NCBI GenBank assembly: GCA_028712695.1
Contig: JAQTQZ010000037.1
Span: 1-33,245, forward strand
Direction: 5' to 3'
Source: Methylovulum sp.
GTDB taxonomy: Bacteria; Pseudomonadota; Gammaproteobacteria; Methylococcales; Methylomonadaceae
DNA length: 33,245 nucleotides
In this document: positions 1 to 7,995 of the stretch, in pieces
How positions within the stretch are numbered: the first letter of the stretch is position 1
Layout of the letters: every line of letters starts with the position of its first letter
Program-made: the position numbers and the translations under genes
Notes under the pieces: generated by a model
Told to the model about the DNA's origin: nothing
The model's database searches: none
Seen by the model: only the letters and a program-made list of their open reading frames with translations

Positions 1-77
1 TGATATGCCGTGATTAAAATAGGCAAACATTTGGACGGTGTGCATCTTTGCCGCTGGCAACACCTGTTTCTGCAAAT

Positions 78-124
78 TGTTCCAATAATACTTACACAAA
101 TGTTCCAAAAATACTTCGTTGTAC
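78..124 (+). repeat. Two direct copies of a dispersed short repeat
   Basis: Two copies lie 23 bases apart: TGTTCCAATAATACTT at 78-93 and a longer one at 101-124 beginning TGTTCCAAAAATACTTCG and ending TTGTAC. Inverted copies occur at 27518-27540 (22 of 23 bases equal to the longer copy) and 27657-27673 (17 of 17), and related palindromic copies at 27601-27644. The repeats thus bracket the two defence operons in opposite orientation. They could be ends of a small non-autonomous element or an extragenic repeat family. Confidence 0.7.
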
Positions 125-426
125 GATGGGATAGAAACCGCCCATATGATCCGCAAGGGACAGATCGCCGGGAAGACACTTCCCGCTTACCAGCAATTTA
201 TCAATTTGGCAGGCTAGTTTTGTCCGCCAATCAGGCCGGGCCCGGCTCTTGTAAAGATTTTCGACAGAACCCAAAATCTGCTGGTAAATTATGACGCTCT
301 TTTCTTGCCAAAACTGGCAAATTTTCCACGCTGTTTTACAATCCATAGGTTTCTGTTCACCTATGCCGTGTATCAGGATCACTGCTTGTCTGCTGACAAA
401 AGGTTTTTTCAGTATTATTCGTCATA
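92..426 (-). pseudogene. Decayed HGIGEQ-type hydrolase-like gene fragment
   Basis: Reading from the ATG at 426 gives MTNNTEK and soon reaches a stop. Removing one A from the six-A run (positions 404-409) joins it to KPFVSRQAVILIHGIGEQKPMD. I recognise HGIGEQ-PMD as the conserved N-terminal block of a family of large alpha/beta-hydrolase-like or membrane-associated proteins. After PMD (about position 341) the reading frame stays open to a TAA at 92-94, but the sequence no longer looks like that family, and its last residues are encoded by the dispersed repeat at 101-124. An 11-base inverted repeat (286-296 and 421-431) brackets the surviving block. The simplest reading is a remnant holding a frameshift and a deletion or insertion junction. 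No function is expected. Confidence 0.5.
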
Positions 427-438
427 ATTTTACGCTTA

Positions 439-462
439 AGAGATAATCCGCGATATCTCTTT
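439..462. terminator. Hairpin downstream of the minus-strand operon
   Basis: AAGAGAT at 439-445 pairs with ATCTCTT at 456-462, and an inner ATC/GAT pair continues the stem across a one-base bulge around a three-base loop. It lies just past the stop of the minus-strand gene ending at 468, where a terminator for the GTPase operon would sit. The T-rich tail (TTTTAGTTTT) is on the plus-strand side, so the minus-strand terminator would lack a good U tract. It may act in either direction. Confidence 0.4.
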
Positions 463-467
463 TAGTT

Positions 468-824
468 TTAAATGGAGTGAGTGGCGCTACAAGCCAGACA
501 TTTGGAGTATGCCCCAAAACGTCCGTATTTCTCTACAACCATGCCACCGCAAACGTGGCAGATTTCTTGAAATTTTCCGTCGCGCCATCTCCAATATAAA
601 AAACTTGCATACAAACCTGTAATAACGAAAAGAACAAACAAAATTAAGCTTAACCACAACGCAACGTTGTTTAATAGCTCAAAAACGCCAGCTAACAAGC
701 GATTTTCTTGCCGCTCTTCTGTAAACACCATAAGCATCAACGAACCCAATAGAAACAGTATGGGTAAAGCGTATAACCGAATCAGCATTTTTGTTTCGAT
801 GTTTAATCCTAATAAATCCAGCAT
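468..824 (-). CDS. Small membrane protein with C-terminal zinc ribbon
   Basis: The protein has 118 residues. Two hydrophobic stretches (about residues 16-34 and 55-77) look like transmembrane helices with a short charged connector. The C-terminal part holds two CxxC knuckles (CHVC and CLAC) separated by GGMVVEKYGRFGAYSK, a layout like the zinc ribbon at the end of topoisomerase I, which usually contacts nucleic acid. The start at 824 follows AAAAAAGG with a seven-base spacing. It lies 56 bases beyond the GTPase-system operon on the same strand and may be its last member or an independent gene. The family is unknown to me. A membrane-tethered nucleic-acid or partner-binding ribbon is an inference from the domain layout only. 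Confidence 0.75.
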   Translation of the reverse strand: MLDLLGLNIETKMLIRLYALPILFLLGSLMLMVFTEERQENRLLAGVFELLNNVALWLSLILFVLFVITGLYASFLYWRWRDGKFQEICHVCGGMVVEKYGRFGAYSKCLACSATHSI

Positions 825-880
825 ATAAATACCTTTTTTGATAAAAAATAGGGTGGTAAAGGCAATATGCCTCGTCTTTA

Positions 881-3322
881 TTACTTTCGAATTGATTGAG
901 AGGCTGTAATAATTTTTTCTATCTCATGTAGTTGTGGGTTATTTGGGAGTTTTTCTTTAAGTTCTTTGACTAGCCCAAGCAAACCCTCTTGTAAGCCGCC
1001 TTGATAAGCCAATTTAGCGGCTTCTTGCCATTGTTGTGCTGGTGAGCCTTCAATTTTTAATTGTTTTTGTTTCCCTCCAGCACGCTCCCAAATGCTGACC
1101 AAATCATAGGGTGCGAGGTCAGCTCCTAATTCCGCAACGCCTAGAATAAGCATTTGCATGTTTTTGGCACTTTGGGATTGGCTTGGAGCATCGAAGGTTA
1201 GCCAAAGGCGTGGCAAAAACGAAAGTAAATTCTGACAAATAACTATGGCGGGCTTCAGGTTAGTAAGATTATTGTATCTATATAGATGATAGAGTTTTTC
1301 CGCAACCTGTTTCCATCTTCTGGAAAGAGCAGCATTGGCAACCGTTGTAGCTGCCGTCGTATCCCAGTCCATTCGTGCATAAGATGAAAGCCAAGTAACA
1401 ACTTCCTGCTCATTCAATTGCACATTCCAAAACAAAAGCACAGCAAGCACTTTTACTGATGGGCGAGTTTTACGGGCTTGAATAACAACCGCCGCTACCA
1501 GCTGTGGCTCAAGCATTGTGACAGTTTGCCCTGCATTACATTGACCAATCAAAATATCCGCTACATACGGTAGCAATGCCTTACATCCAGCATTACTGAG
1601 TTTACTCCAAAGCTCTGCCCGTCTTGGATGGCAGAAAGCCAGCTCCGCCAAATCTTCAGCCAGTTTTGCAATTAATACGGGTGATTCATCGCCAGTCAGT
1701 ACTGCATCCAAAAGCCCGTTGCCCAATATTTCCCGATTTGCGTTTGCAGGCCAAAGTGTGCCGCCTGTGTTGACATGCGCCGCCCAGAGTTTACACCAAG
1801 CTGAATGAGAAACATCCAAATCTTGTAATAATTGCGGTTCTTTAGCGGTACGTTGGGCGACTAACGAAATAAGCTGATTATCGGGATTGGTAATAGTTTC
1901 TTGGATAACCGCCAAACCTGATAAATGTTCGACCAAGTAAGCCAAACCAGGCAATGGATTACCAGAAAATGTCCGCTGCTTTTGGAAAGCGTCATTGGCT
2001 GAAAACAGTTTTGTCGCCGTCCAAGCATGTAGGCGTGACCAATGGCGTTCTATTGTTTGTGTCCTGATCTGCTGTAGCTCTAAGGTAGATAAGGTAGTGT
2101 CAGAAGTGGTTGTCAACAAAGCCGTTTCTAGCTTTTCAGTTGCCGGTAGAATCTCCTTAAGTACCTCAGCACAACCCTCCAGACTCAACCAATAAAGTGC
2201 CGCTTTCTCCCAACGGTAATCAGGGTTAGCTAATCCTTCCGAAAGGGAGTTCTGCATTGCGCGTTGCCACCAACTTTCCGCACGGCTAGGCGACAGTTTT
2301 TCCAGCAATTTAGCGGATTCAGTTGTGGAAAGTATGGGTGCGTTTTGGCTAGTCCATAGCGAAAGCGAGGATGTTGGTAGATGTGCTTCGGGTAAGGCGG
2401 GACCCAGATTGGCTAGTGACATTACCCATGTTGCCGAGCCATTGGCTAGGCCATCAGAGACTATTTGCAAGGCTTCTGCTTTCAAAGCTTCGGCGGTGTT
2501 TATGTCAGGTGCCAAAATCACCAAAGTTCGCAAAAAATCCAACGCTTGTTGAGGTTGTCGGGCATTTTGCATTTTATCCAGATGATCTGCCGCCCGCGCA
2601 ATCTTGCCTAGGCTTTTCAAATCGGCAGCCCTAAAATGACAGGCTGTTTTTATCGTTTCAAAGGTAGGGTCATCATTTCCCATCAACCAAGCCGCCGCCC
2701 GATTGCTGGTTTTTGAAGCCGATCCGACAGTAATTAACCGATGCCGTGACCATTCCGACGAACGTGTAGACGGTATGCCAAACAGCCAAGGCGGGGCGAC
2801 CGATTCGCCACCTTGCGGCGGGCTGAGCGCGACCCGCGCCGAAAATGTCTGCCGTGCTTCAGGCCATAAGCGCAGCCAAAGATCAGCAATTATGCTGGGC
2901 CATGCTTCTAATCCGACGACTATAGGTGGCTTCCCTGTTTCAGAGGTGACTAACGCTTCGGCAACAGCACTTAACAAATCGGTGGGTGTGGGCGAAATTG
3001 TATCTAGCCCCGCCAATGAAGCCATAACTGGCCGCAAATCAGCAACATGGCCTATTTCCGCGAAAGGCCACAGAGCCACTTCGCTTTTCACCATACCGCC
3101 ACGCGGTGCGTCAGAATCGGGAACTGTCCACCATAACGCCCACCAATCGCCCAAAGGCTCGCATCCCACCGAAGGCCACCAGCAAACCCCAGGTGCAAAA
3201 GTACCACAAGGCATATCCGTTAGCCCCAATAACTCCGAAGGCAATGGCGTAGGATGGCCTTGCCATTCCAACAAGTCATGCCGATTGCCTTTGGCCCCGT
3301 ATTTGGCTCTTAGCGGTGTCAT
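881..3322 (-). CDS. GTPase-associated adaptor-like protein with C-terminal EAD1-type domain
   Basis: I choose the ATG at 3322, giving 813 residues: it overlaps the upstream stop as ATGA (3319-3322) and follows TTGAGGACATC, a good ribosome site. The N-terminal ~120 residues are rich in Trp and Pro and the rest is mostly helical; the size and place next to two GTPases resemble the GAP1 proteins of GTPase conflict systems, though I cannot confirm the family by eye. The last ~75 residues clearly resemble the C-terminus of the phosphorylase at 6413-7819: both have W-x-RAGGK-x-x-Q, then P-x-x-x-WQ, then QG, then LP-x-N-x-x-L. That is an effector-associated domain 1 pattern, a small helical domain thought to pair like with like. 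The gene's distal half (881 to about 2350) is AT-richer than its start. Its likely role is scaffold or sensor linking GTPases to the effector. Confidence 0.7.
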   Translation of the reverse strand: MTPLRAKYGAKGNRHDLLEWQGHPTPLPSELLGLTDMPCGTFAPGVCWWPSVGCEPLGDWWALWWTVPDSDAPRGGMVKSEVALWPFAEIGHVADLRPVMASLAGLDTISPTPTDLLSAVAEALVTSETGKPPIVVGLEAWPSIIADLWLRLWPEARQTFSARVALSPPQGGESVAPPWLFGIPSTRSSEWSRHRLITVGSASKTSNRAAAWLMGNDDPTFETIKTACHFRAADLKSLGKIARAADHLDKMQNARQPQQALDFLRTLVILAPDINTAEALKAEALQIVSDGLANGSATWVMSLANLGPALPEAHLPTSSLSLWTSQNAPILSTTESAKLLEKLSPSRAESWWQRAMQNSLSEGLANPDYRWEKAALYWLSLEGCAEVLKEILPATEKLETALLTTTSDTTLSTLELQQIRTQTIERHWSRLHAWTATKLFSANDAFQKQRTFSGNPLPGLAYLVEHLSGLAVIQETITNPDNQLISLVAQRTAKEPQLLQDLDVSHSAWCKLWAAHVNTGGTLWPANANREILGNGLLDAVLTGDESPVLIAKLAEDLAELAFCHPRRAELWSKLSNAGCKALLPYVADILIGQCNAGQTVTMLEPQLVAAVVIQARKTRPSVKVLAVLLFWNVQLNEQEVVTWLSSYARMDWDTTAATTVANAALSRRWKQVAEKLYHLYRYNNLTNLKPAIVICQNLLSFLPRLWLTFDAPSQSQSAKNMQMLILGVAELGADLAPYDLVSIWERAGGKQKQLKIEGSPAQQWQEAAKLAYQGGLQEGLLGLVKELKEKLPNNPQLHEIEKIITASQSIRK

Positions 3323-4167
3323 GATGTCCTCAACAACCAAGCCAAGGGTTGGGTTAAATCGGCATCCCGCTTGCCGCCATTCGGGGCAATCACCCAACCT
3401 TGGTGTTCCGGGCCTTCGTCGATGAATTTATCGTTTTCACTATTTTTATCCAACGCACAGCCTAATGCCGAAAGTCCCCACACACTGACGGCATCATCTG
3501 CCCAAAGGCTGTGGATAAATGCCGAAACTAATGGCAAATGCGTGGCTAATACTTTGCTCGGCAATTCTTCGTGGGTTTCCAGCTCGTCATAGCAGGACAA
3601 CAATACAGTCAACCGAGGTAAGCGCAAGCGTTCTACCGTTCCCAACCCTGCCACATGCAGCAAAATTTGCAATAATTCCACCCAGCGGGCATTGGCATCC
3701 CACACACCGGGGCGAGCCACACTGCCATTGCTGTGCTTGGCCCGTTCGCTCAGTTCCGCCAGCGCGTCTGGGTAAGTGGTTTCTTTGCGTAAACGGATCA
3801 GCAATACCCAACCGTCAGCTTTCGACAATCTATCCCGCCATGCCTCCGGCACTTCTCGCTCTTTAAAAACGGTTTCCAATTGCTCGCCACCATAATCAGG
3901 CCAAAACAGATTCATTTCATTGTCTTGGGCATCGACTAGCGGCAACAGCACTTCCCTCCATGTTTTCGTTGGCGTGTGGCTAGCGGAACGGCCATTTTCC
4001 AAACAATGCAGCACTTCCTCCAACGGGCTGAGATCAGGTGGCGTACCTTGGTCGTTGCGTATCTGTAATTGCCCAGCATGACGGCGCAAGCGTATGTAAA
4101 GCTGACCAAAATAATGGGTTTTGCCGCTATTTGGGCCACCCAGCAGAACGATTTCAGGTGTGTGCAT
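3319..4167 (-). CDS. P-loop GTPase of a conflict system (double-GTPase 1-like)
   Basis: From the ATG at 4167 (GAGG five bases upstream) the protein has 282 residues. A longer frame starting at 4215 would overlap the upstream gene by 62 bases and has no better ribosome site. The P-loop is GGPNSGKT at residues 10-17, a Walker B/G3-like WPDYGGE is at 89-95, and LLSCYDE near 190-195 sits where the base-specificity loop would be. The compact TRAFAC-type GTPase layout and the second GTPase upstream match the paired GTPases of the ternary conflict systems; the double-GTPase 1 label is from memory and not certain. It overlaps its neighbours by 14 bases upstream and by ATGA downstream, so translation is coupled. 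It presumably acts as a nucleotide-dependent switch with the large adaptor that follows. Confidence 0.75.
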   Translation of the reverse strand: MHTPEIVLLGGPNSGKTHYFGQLYIRLRRHAGQLQIRNDQGTPPDLSPLEEVLHCLENGRSASHTPTKTWREVLLPLVDAQDNEMNLFWPDYGGEQLETVFKEREVPEAWRDRLSKADGWVLLIRLRKETTYPDALAELSERAKHSNGSVARPGVWDANARWVELLQILLHVAGLGTVERLRLPRLTVLLSCYDELETHEELPSKVLATHLPLVSAFIHSLWADDAVSVWGLSALGCALDKNSENDKFIDEGPEHQGWVIAPNGGKRDADLTQPLAWLLRTS

Positions 4168-5119
4168 GATGGCCTCGGTAAGCGGCAAAGGGCTGGTGAT
4201 GGTGGATGGGTTCAACTACGGGTTGTGCCAGTGCAGGTGTCCAAGTGGCTGCAAGCACGGTTGCCAAGGCCGACAATAGCGATTCGGGGCGGTTGGTGCT
4301 GGTGTTGGCTTCGCCGGCATGAGGGATTTGCTTGTTCAAAGTTTGGCGAATTGCATTGCGGATGCCGTCGCTAGGCTCATGCTCATCTTTTGCCCAAACC
4401 AAAACCGTGGGGCGATTGCCGACATGGTTGCCCAGCCGTTCCAATAGTTCGCGCAAGTCTTTTCTTGCCGTGCCACGTTCCGAACCGGAAAGCCGTTGGC
4501 AATCTGCGAACACCAAAAACGCATCGGCGTTGTTGACTACCCAACGCGCACCTTCGGCATCCGGTGCATCGACAGTCACCGCCCAGCGGCTAAACCATTC
4601 GCCGGGCGCATCGGTTATCAATACATCTCTGAACTCATCGTTTGCACCGCGTAACGCAAGATGCAATAAACCAGGGACACGGCTAGTACCTCGCGGTGTA
4701 TGTGGCGGAAACGACGGCGGTCTGGCGGCATCGTCAAAGCGTGTCCACGCCGCCAACGACTCCCATGCCCCCAAAGTGCGTGATCCTGCAAACTGCGCCC
4801 CAGCCAGCGTTCGGCCTTGCAGAAGTTGCAGGTAATTGCCGATTAACAAGGTCGTCTTGCCGGCATCATGTGCGCCCAAAACGCCGACGACAATGGAACG
4901 ACCGCGTGGGGTTAAATGGGCAATATCCGCTAAGCCTATGGCGCTGCCCGACCAAGGCACACGCGCAGAGGCTTGGGCAGATGGTAGTGTTATGGTTTCT
5001 GGTTCACTTTCAGCAGATTCCCCAGCCCATGAGGTGCATTCAGTATGCTGCATTTCCCCTAATGCACAGGCTTCGCCCTCATGGATATAACAAGTGGGAT
5101 TTGAGCATTGTTGGCTCAT
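4154..5119 (-). CDS. P-loop GTPase with N-terminal Cys cluster (double-GTPase 2-like)
   Basis: The protein has 321 residues. The N-terminus carries Cys5, Cys10, Cys18 and Cys28, a possible metal-binding knuckle. The nucleotide-binding core follows: P-loop GAHDAGKT at 82-89, G3-like ITDAPGEWF near 168-176, and a G4-like VWAKDE at 241-246, where AKD replaces the classical NKxD. This order and the second GTPase next door fit the other half of the double-GTPase pair in GTPase conflict systems. The ATG at 5119 overlaps the previous stop (ATGA) and has GGGAG upstream. The C-terminal ~40 residues are low in complexity (a HHH cluster) and may be disordered. It differs clearly in sequence from the next GTPase, so the pair is not a recent duplication. 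Confidence 0.75.
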   Translation of the reverse strand: MSQQCSNPTCYIHEGEACALGEMQHTECTSWAGESAESEPETITLPSAQASARVPWSGSAIGLADIAHLTPRGRSIVVGVLGAHDAGKTTLLIGNYLQLLQGRTLAGAQFAGSRTLGAWESLAAWTRFDDAARPPSFPPHTPRGTSRVPGLLHLALRGANDEFRDVLITDAPGEWFSRWAVTVDAPDAEGARWVVNNADAFLVFADCQRLSGSERGTARKDLRELLERLGNHVGNRPTVLVWAKDEHEPSDGIRNAIRQTLNKQIPHAGEANTSTNRPESLLSALATVLAATWTPALAQPVVEPIHHHQPFAAYRGHHAHT

Positions 5120-5337
5120 TGACCACTCCCCGCCAATTGCACGGCTTGCTCTTGCCGGAACAAGGCATGGGCAAATTTGGGCAAACTCAATTCATATTCG
5201 CCGCTTGCTCCGGTGCGTTTGATGGCGACATCAATATCGGTTGTAGGATTTGCCAATACTGACACTACTAAATCACGCAAGCTCAAGCGACCTGCTTCGG
5301 GTGGCGGAGTTAAGGTTTCCAGCCAAGCTTTGGGCAA
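5116..5337 (-). CDS. C-terminal piece of the helical GTPase-system protein (TTG start or readthrough)
   Basis: This 73-residue frame begins with TTG immediately after the TAA of the upstream gene and in the same frame; it has no good ribosome site of its own. It looks like real coding sequence: PPPEAGRLSLRDLVVSVLAN, then KRTGASGEYELSLPKFAHAL, ending in an ATGA overlap with the GTPase gene. Its RLSLRDLVVSVLA echoes KLTLQDLLVALA just before the stop upstream. Either the two frames were one protein now split by a stop codon, or the segment is made by termination-reinitiation at TAATTG, or by occasional readthrough. Loss of the helical protein's tail might impair the system; the intact frames on both sides suggest the change is recent or tolerated. 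Confidence 0.55.
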   Translation of the reverse strand: MPKAWLETLTPPPEAGRLSLRDLVVSVLANPTTDIDVAIKRTGASGEYELSLPKFAHALFRQEQAVQLAGSGQ

Positions 5338-6381
5338 TTAGGTACGGTCTTTAGCCAGTGCTACCAATAAATCTTGTAGCGTCAGTTTACGGTCGAATCC
5401 GGCTTCAGGCAGGCGGTTGACGACTTCGGCGAGCAAATAGCCGACGCTGGCGGGCGTGGGTTTGCTGACTTCGTTGAGCAGGTCTATTGCCATCACCACG
5501 GTGGCGATAGTTTGGGGCAGTTCACGATAGCTGCGAGTTAAGGAGGGTGAATACAGGGCTTCTGACCACCAGAGGGCGTTTAGACGGGTTTGTTCGGTTT
5601 GAGCGGTTTTTAAAATCCGCTCTTGCTGAGAGGTTGATGTTGCCTTCAAAATTTCCGTGAGTTCGGCTAGGTACTCTTGAACTTGCTCTGAAGTTTCAAT
5701 TTGAGATTTGGAGAATGTAGAGGATAAGCGAACTAGTTCATTAGCTGTCAGGTTTTGTGTGGCTATAAAATTATCAAAATTTACCGTCCCATACTGGTTT
5801 CGACTCCCAGCAGCAGACTCAATCTGTTCGTGTAAAGAATCTTGATCAAGTTCTTGGGATGAAAAAGTTGTAAATTCAATGGATGTTAATTTATCAAATA
5901 TTTCTTGCAATGAATTTTCGGCAGAAATTGCAGAGTCAATTACTGCGTTGCCCTCAGAATATGTTGCCCAACCTTTTAGAATTTGGCTCACCACATTTTC
6001 TTCTTTCCCCAACCGCAGCATCGGTAACATATCCGTCGCCGTCAGCCAAAGAATCGCCGCATTGTCGCCATCTTCTGCAGCTAGCTTGCAAGCTGCCAAC
6101 AATATCGCTCGCAATAAATTGACTGGCCTGTCGGTATGCACCGAACGCATGGATTTCCATTCGTTAATCAAAGCCTGTTCTGCCTGAACAAGCGCCAGAT
6201 CATCGGCAGGTATATCGGGGTCAAGCGCCGCCAAAATTGCCCGGATCAGCAATGGCGGCTGGTCGCGCAGTTCTTGGGCAACCGCTTCGGTGGCTTTTTC
6301 CATTTTGGTAAAGCGGTCATCGTTGCCATCCAGTTTATCAATCAGTCCAGCGTTCAACAGATCAGTCAACAAGTCCGTCAT
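5338..6381 (-). CDS. All-helical GTPase-associated protein (GASH-like)
   Basis: The protein has 347 residues, predicted by eye to be almost entirely amphipathic helix, with no enzyme motif. Position and character fit the GTPase-associated system helical (GASH) component of the conflict systems, but I cannot verify this without a profile search. GGAGG seven bases before the ATG at 6381 supports the start. It lies 31 bases downstream of the phosphorylase gene. The segment encoded by about 5640-5990 is visibly AT-richer and rich in Ser, Gln and Glu, unlike the two ends, suggesting a fast-changing or exchanged middle. A TAA at 5338-5340 ends it, and an in-frame, protein-like continuation follows directly. 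Likely role: bridge between GTPase switch and effector. Confidence 0.65.
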   Translation of the reverse strand: MTDLLTDLLNAGLIDKLDGNDDRFTKMEKATEAVAQELRDQPPLLIRAILAALDPDIPADDLALVQAEQALINEWKSMRSVHTDRPVNLLRAILLAACKLAAEDGDNAAILWLTATDMLPMLRLGKEENVVSQILKGWATYSEGNAVIDSAISAENSLQEIFDKLTSIEFTTFSSQELDQDSLHEQIESAAGSRNQYGTVNFDNFIATQNLTANELVRLSSTFSKSQIETSEQVQEYLAELTEILKATSTSQQERILKTAQTEQTRLNALWWSEALYSPSLTRSYRELPQTIATVVMAIDLLNEVSKPTPASVGYLLAEVVNRLPEAGFDRKLTLQDLLVALAKDRT

Positions 6382-6412
6382 GCAAAGCCTCCAAAGCGTG
6401 GGTTTAAGTGTG

Positions 6413-7819
6413 TTAGTTTGATTTCAATGCGGCAAAGTAATTTTGTAGCGTCTCGTTTTCGGGCAAGTCTGCCAATGCTTCTGCCAAAATGGTTTCGGGC
6501 CTTGCCGCCGCACCTTGCCTACTGGCTTGCCAAAGCTTTTGCCACAAATCGCGTGGATTAGGCATGTTCTCAACTTGGCTCGCTTTACCGCCTGCGCGTT
6601 GCCATAAGGCACGAGCATCGCGGACATCCGGGTATTGCTCTGCCAGCACTTCGATAAGCTCGCGTGGGATACCGGATAAGCTGGGTAATGAAGGGCTAGA
6701 TGTTGCCAAAATACCCGTATTTCTCGCTGTACGGTTAGGCAATAAGCCTTCGCCAGCACGTAACAGAGCAATCAAACATTCCGCCGATGCCCTAGCCGCA
6801 AATTGCCGATAACGGTCATCTTTGAACGCATCACCAAAATCCGATACGCCTTTGGCTACCAGCACAGGAATGTCATGAATATCGCCCAACGCACCTAAGG
6901 CACTGGCTTCCATTTCTATTCCCAAGACTTTTCGCATGTTTTCGGCGAGTCGGTCAAAAAGTCTAGGGTCTTCGGTGACGGCTGCGCCTGTGGCGATAGG
7001 GGCGGTATGAATGTTAAAGCCGGCTGGTTTTGGTAGGCCGTGCGGATGCAGCAGTTGCAGTTCTTCAGCTCGTTTGCGGCCTGTCTCAGTTAAAACCAGT
7101 GGCTTTTCTAACCACTTTTTTTGCCACAAACGTTTTAAAACCTCGCCCCAATCTGGACATTCTTTGTGGCAGGCTGGGTGTTGGCTAGGGTTGGTGTCGC
7201 CTGCTAACAGCCTTAATAAAACCCAATCTTCTTGATATTCATAGGGTAATTGGGGGCGTAATGCCAGCCATTCGGCATTAGGAGCGATATTGAAATGTTG
7301 CATCCGTTGTACCCAATGCGTTGAAGGCCGATATTGCAGCATATCGCCTTGAAAGCGTTGTTCACCGTTTTCCACCGTCATTTTGCCTGCATCATAAGAC
7401 CAAAACCGTTCGGCGAATATCACATCTCCTAACACCACCTTGCCACGCCGTCCCGCGCAAATACCGCTCATGGCAATGCACTTAGCGGGGTTTTCGCTAA
7501 TGAGTTTGCTGGCAAGGGCTTGGACTTGTTCGCGTCCCATATAGCTGGCATGGGTAGTGCAGATGGTTAGCGGATTACCGGATGGGGTGGCAAAACTGGC
7601 ATTGGCAACTAGCCAGCCGTTAGCGTCTGGATGCTCATGCCAAGGGTTAATAAGACCATTTGTCACTTGTAGAACTTGGTCGTATTCGTCTTTGAGGGCA
7701 CAAATGAGCATTACGTCAATGGGTTGTTTAGCTGTGGGATTTGTAGCAAGTTGGGAAGGTTTATTCATGAATGATTCGTTTAGGCCTCGTATACATTGAA
7801 GATAACTGATTTTACGCAC
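6413..7819 (-). CDS. Nucleoside phosphorylase-like effector fused to EAD1-type domain
   Basis: The protein has 468 residues from a GTG at 7819 with AGGGG upstream; an ATG at 7768 (MNKPSQLA) is the alternative start. Residues ~35-355 form a phosphorylase fold of the PNP/MTAN class: DVMLICALKDEY at the N-terminus, MSGICAGRRGKVVLGDV near 117-132, catalytic-region IEMEAS at 301-306 and KGVSDFGD at 323-330, then the helix with AARASAE. An insert around 195-255 ends in LVLTETGRKRAEEL, like a winged-helix hairpin. Residues ~385-462 form an EAD1-type helical domain (LWQRAGGK, NPRDLWQKLW, LPENETL). Such enzymes cleave or phosphorolyse nucleosides or nucleotides, and in conflict systems are predicted to deplete them on infection. 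It is the first gene of the operon and the probable effector, recruited through the matching EAD of the 813-residue protein. Confidence 0.8.
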   Translation of the reverse strand: MRKISYLQCIRGLNESFMNKPSQLATNPTAKQPIDVMLICALKDEYDQVLQVTNGLINPWHEHPDANGWLVANASFATPSGNPLTICTTHASYMGREQVQALASKLISENPAKCIAMSGICAGRRGKVVLGDVIFAERFWSYDAGKMTVENGEQRFQGDMLQYRPSTHWVQRMQHFNIAPNAEWLALRPQLPYEYQEDWVLLRLLAGDTNPSQHPACHKECPDWGEVLKRLWQKKWLEKPLVLTETGRKRAEELQLLHPHGLPKPAGFNIHTAPIATGAAVTEDPRLFDRLAENMRKVLGIEMEASALGALGDIHDIPVLVAKGVSDFGDAFKDDRYRQFAARASAECLIALLRAGEGLLPNRTARNTGILATSSPSLPSLSGIPRELIEVLAEQYPDVRDARALWQRAGGKASQVENMPNPRDLWQKLWQASRQGAAARPETILAEALADLPENETLQNYFAALKSN

Positions 7820-7901
7820 CCATTCCCCTAAAGAGGAAATGGGCTATCTTCATCACTACCCATAGGATAAAAGAAATTTTAAAGTTTGGTCGATTGTCAA
7901 T

Positions 7902-7927
7902 ATTATGACTTGACGTTAAGTCATAAT
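7902..7927. promoter_or_regulatory. 26-base palindrome in the divergent control region
   Basis: Perfect 10-base arms (ATTATGACTT at 7902-7911 and its complement at 7918-7927) flank a six-base centre GACGTT. It sits midway between the leftward phosphorylase gene and the rightward brxR. The left arm and centre contain TTGACG (7910-7915), which could serve as a -35 for a rightward promoter with an AT-rich -10 around 7931-7938. A dimeric repressor bound here would cover that promoter. The palindrome is seen directly; its use as an operator is inferred. Confidence 0.55.
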
Positions 7928-7995
7928 TATTATATTTAAAACCTCTTTTGATTATTCTATGTAATCGTTTTGGTTATGTCAATTAATGTGCTTGA

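Noticed and set aside
10-294. 94-codon plus-strand open frame
   Set aside because: It runs across the repeat copies and antisense to the hydrolase-like remnant; no domain and no ribosome site.
305-320. TTGCCA-AAAC-TGGCAA hairpin as a terminator
   Set aside because: The six-base stem is followed by only a short ATTTT and lies inside a remnant gene; too weak to call.
2703-3425. 240-codon plus-strand open frame
   Set aside because: It lies opposite the start of the adaptor gene and the end of the GTPase gene, which have strong motifs and coupled starts; its composition has no protein-like pattern.
7820-7846. Imperfect CCCATT/AATGGG inverted repeat near the phosphorylase start
   Set aside because: The arms have mismatches, and the site overlaps the ribosome-binding region; the palindromes at 7902 and 8004 are far stronger.
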